Shown here: positions 5,828 through 7,084 of the stretch, one piece after another
Position numbering within the stretch: the stretch's first letter is position 1
How the letters are laid out: each line of letters starts with the position of its first letter
Assembly: GCA_030684415.1 (NCBI GenBank)
Contig: JAUXNL010000401.1
Location: forward strand, 1 to 7,084
Reading direction: 5' to 3'
Length of the DNA: 7,084 nt
Source: Moraxellaceae bacterium
GTDB taxonomy: Bacteria; Pseudomonadota; Gammaproteobacteria; Pseudomonadales; Moraxellaceae
The notes under the pieces: model-generated
Told to the model about the DNA's origin: nothing
Databases searched by the model: none
The model's input: only the letters and a program-made list of their open reading frames with translations
Program-made: the position numbers and the translations under genes

Positions 5828-5977
5828 CATGCCCGGAATACTGTGGGTCGGGTTTGTTCAGGTTGTCGTGATCAGCATTGGCGCGCAAGTGTGTGCCGAT
5901 GAAGGTGTGATGACGTGAGTGCGGCGCAAATGGTGCGTCGCGATGTCGTTTATTTTTCCCGCAATGGCGAGAACACC

Positions 5978-6991
5978 ATGAGTGAATTGCAGGCGCTGGT
6001 GCAGGATGCACAGGCACAGATTGCGGCCGCAACCGATGTTGCAGCCATCGAGCAGGTGCGGGTGCAGTTTCTGGGTAAGAAAAGCCGCATGACCGAGCTT
6101 TCAAAAGCGCTAGGTCAGATGGGTGAAGAAGAGCGCCGGGCGCATGGCGCCTTGCTGAACCAGGCGCGTGAAGCGATCACTTCGACGCTTAATGCCAGGC
6201 GTGATGCGCTGGCAGCCGATGAATTGGCGCAGCAGTTGGAGGCGGAGCGTATCGACGTGTCCTTGCCCGGGCGTGGCGAACAAGGCGGCCTCCATCCGGT
6301 CACCCGTGTGCTTGAGCGCATCCAGTCGTTCTTTACCGCCGTAGGATTCACGGTTGCATCAGGCCCTGAAGTGGAAGACGACTTCCACAACTTCGAGGCG
6401 CTCAACATTCCGGCGCATCATCCGGCGCGTGCAATGCACGACACTTTTTATTTTGATGCCCATCGTCTGCTGCGCACACATACCTCGCCGGTACAGATTC
6501 GTGTCATGGAGTCACAGCAGCCCCCCATCCGGATTGTTTGTCCCGGGCGCGTCTATCGCTGTGACTCAGACCTCACGCACTCGCCCATGTTTCATCAAGT
6601 GGAAGGTTTGCTGATTGACGAGAACGTCAGCTTTGCCGATCTGAAGGGCATGATTGGTGATTTTCTGCGGGTATTTTTTGGCAAGGAACTGGAGGTGCGT
6701 TTCCGCCCCTCCTATTTCCCGTTTACCGAGCCATCAGCCGAAGTTGATATCCAGTGCGTAATTTGTGAAGGGCACGGCTGCCGCGTTTGCAAACAGACTG
6801 GCTGGCTGGAAGTGCTGGGTTGCGGCATGGTGCATCCGAAGGTGCTCGAGAACTGTGGTATCGATCCGGAAAAATACTCCGGGTTTGCCTTCGGCATGGG
6901 TGTTGAGCGTTTTGCCATGCTGCGATACGGCGTGAATGACCTGCGTCTTTTCTTCGACAATGACCTGCGTTTTTTACGCCAGTTTTCCTGA
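5978..6991 (+). CDS. pheS: Phenylalanyl-tRNA synthetase alpha subunit
   Basis: PheS is the catalytic chain of the (alpha-beta)2 enzyme that charges tRNA(Phe). The product is 337 residues (E. coli 327). An N-terminal helical, tRNA-binding region (about 1-90) contains FLGKKS. The class II core starts near GGLHPVTR (103-110). It includes PEVEDDFHNFEALN, RVYRCDSDLTHSPMFHQ (motif 2), FRPSYFPFTEPSAEVD (Phe pocket) and GFAFGMGVER (motif 3), with the Ala known to set Phe specificity. Cys260, Cys263, Cys268 and Cys271 form a CX2CX4CX2C zinc-type knuckle that is absent in E. coli but present in Pseudomonas and Bacillus type PheS, and accounts for most of the extra length. The ATG at 5978 is chosen because the family N-terminus begins there. 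A GTG at 5915 in the same frame has the better Shine-Dalgarno (AAGGTG, 7-nt spacing) and would add 21 unconserved residues, so the start is less certain than the gene. Confidence 0.97.
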   Translation: MSELQALVQDAQAQIAAATDVAAIEQVRVQFLGKKSRMTELSKALGQMGEEERRAHGALLNQAREAITSTLNARRDALAADELAQQLEAERIDVSLPGRGEQGGLHPVTRVLERIQSFFTAVGFTVASGPEVEDDFHNFEALNIPAHHPARAMHDTFYFDAHRLLRTHTSPVQIRVMESQQPPIRIVCPGRVYRCDSDLTHSPMFHQVEGLLIDENVSFADLKGMIGDFLRVFFGKELEVRFRPSYFPFTEPSAEVDIQCVICEGHGCRVCKQTGWLEVLGCGMVHPKVLENCGIDPEKYSGFAFGMGVERFAMLRYGVNDLRLFFDNDLRFLRQFS

Positions 6992-7084
6992 GCGCTGATG
7001 ATCGTGGGCGCTGTCGCCTCGGTGCTCTTGCCACGGCGCCGCCCGTAGTGCCTCGTCGCGCCGCCTTGGCAAATGCGTGATGCC
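6992..7084. other. Region after pheS without a recognised gene
   Basis: In most proteobacteria pheT follows pheS within a few tens of bases, but none of the ATG or GTG codons here opens onto a PheT-like N-terminus with a Shine-Dalgarno. A 16-codon reading frame from ATG 6998 ends at a TAG and looks meaningless. No terminator is seen. pheT may begin beyond the window edge. Confidence 0.5.

Noticed and set aside
5829..5918. 29-codon hydrophobic frame between rplT and pheS
   Set aside because: Its ATG directly follows the terminator U tract and has no Shine-Dalgarno; only two of its residues are aromatic. Probably chance, although its TGA overlaps the GTG at 5915.
1..7084. Search for mobile elements, CRISPR arrays, tRNA or rRNA genes and phage genes
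   Set aside because: No long direct repeats, transposase motifs, cloverleaf or rRNA signatures were seen on either strand. The tRNA-like hairpin at 2581-2601 is only an anticodon arm, not a tRNA gene.

Overview
The window is chromosomal DNA from a proteobacterium, most likely a gammaproteobacterium. The ThrRS, IF3, L35, L20 and PheS proteins read like E. coli and especially Pseudomonas-type homologues. G+C is moderately high, with strong Shine-Dalgarno sites and classical hairpin-plus-U terminators. I cannot name the genus. No tRNA or rRNA gene, insertion sequence, prophage or CRISPR array is visible, and every convincing gene is on the + strand.

Left part (1-2362): a single gene (86-2284) for a 732-residue secreted lipoprotein of unknown function. 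It has its own ribosome binding site and ends at a textbook terminator (2335-2362), so it is a separate transcription unit from what follows.

Right part (about 2419-6991): the classical translation cluster thrS - infC - rpmI - rplT - pheS. It encodes threonyl-tRNA synthetase, initiation factor IF3, ribosomal proteins L35 and L20, and the phenylalanyl-tRNA synthetase alpha chain. A promoter candidate (2419-2447) gives thrS a leader of about 170 nt. A second terminator-like hairpin (5793-5827) separates rplT from pheS and may attenuate or partly uncouple pheS. The expected pheT does not begin in the 93 nt left after pheS.

The most interesting content is regulatory. The thrS leader ends in a perfect 7-bp hairpin whose 7-nt loop reads AUUGUAG. 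That is the geometry of a tRNA-Thr anticodon loop (U33, anticodon UGU, A37), and it sits just upstream of the thrS Shine-Dalgarno. A second hairpin further upstream carries CGU-A in its loop. Together they look like a two-hairpin ThrRS autorepression operator of the kind known from E. coli. infC appears to start at the rare codon AUU (4551) rather than at the nearby ATG (4545), which implies IF3 autocontrol. The rpmI leader holds a possible L20 feedback structure. I found no sign of a wholly new system. The value here is a compact set of autoregulatory RNA elements plus an uncharacterised lipoprotein.
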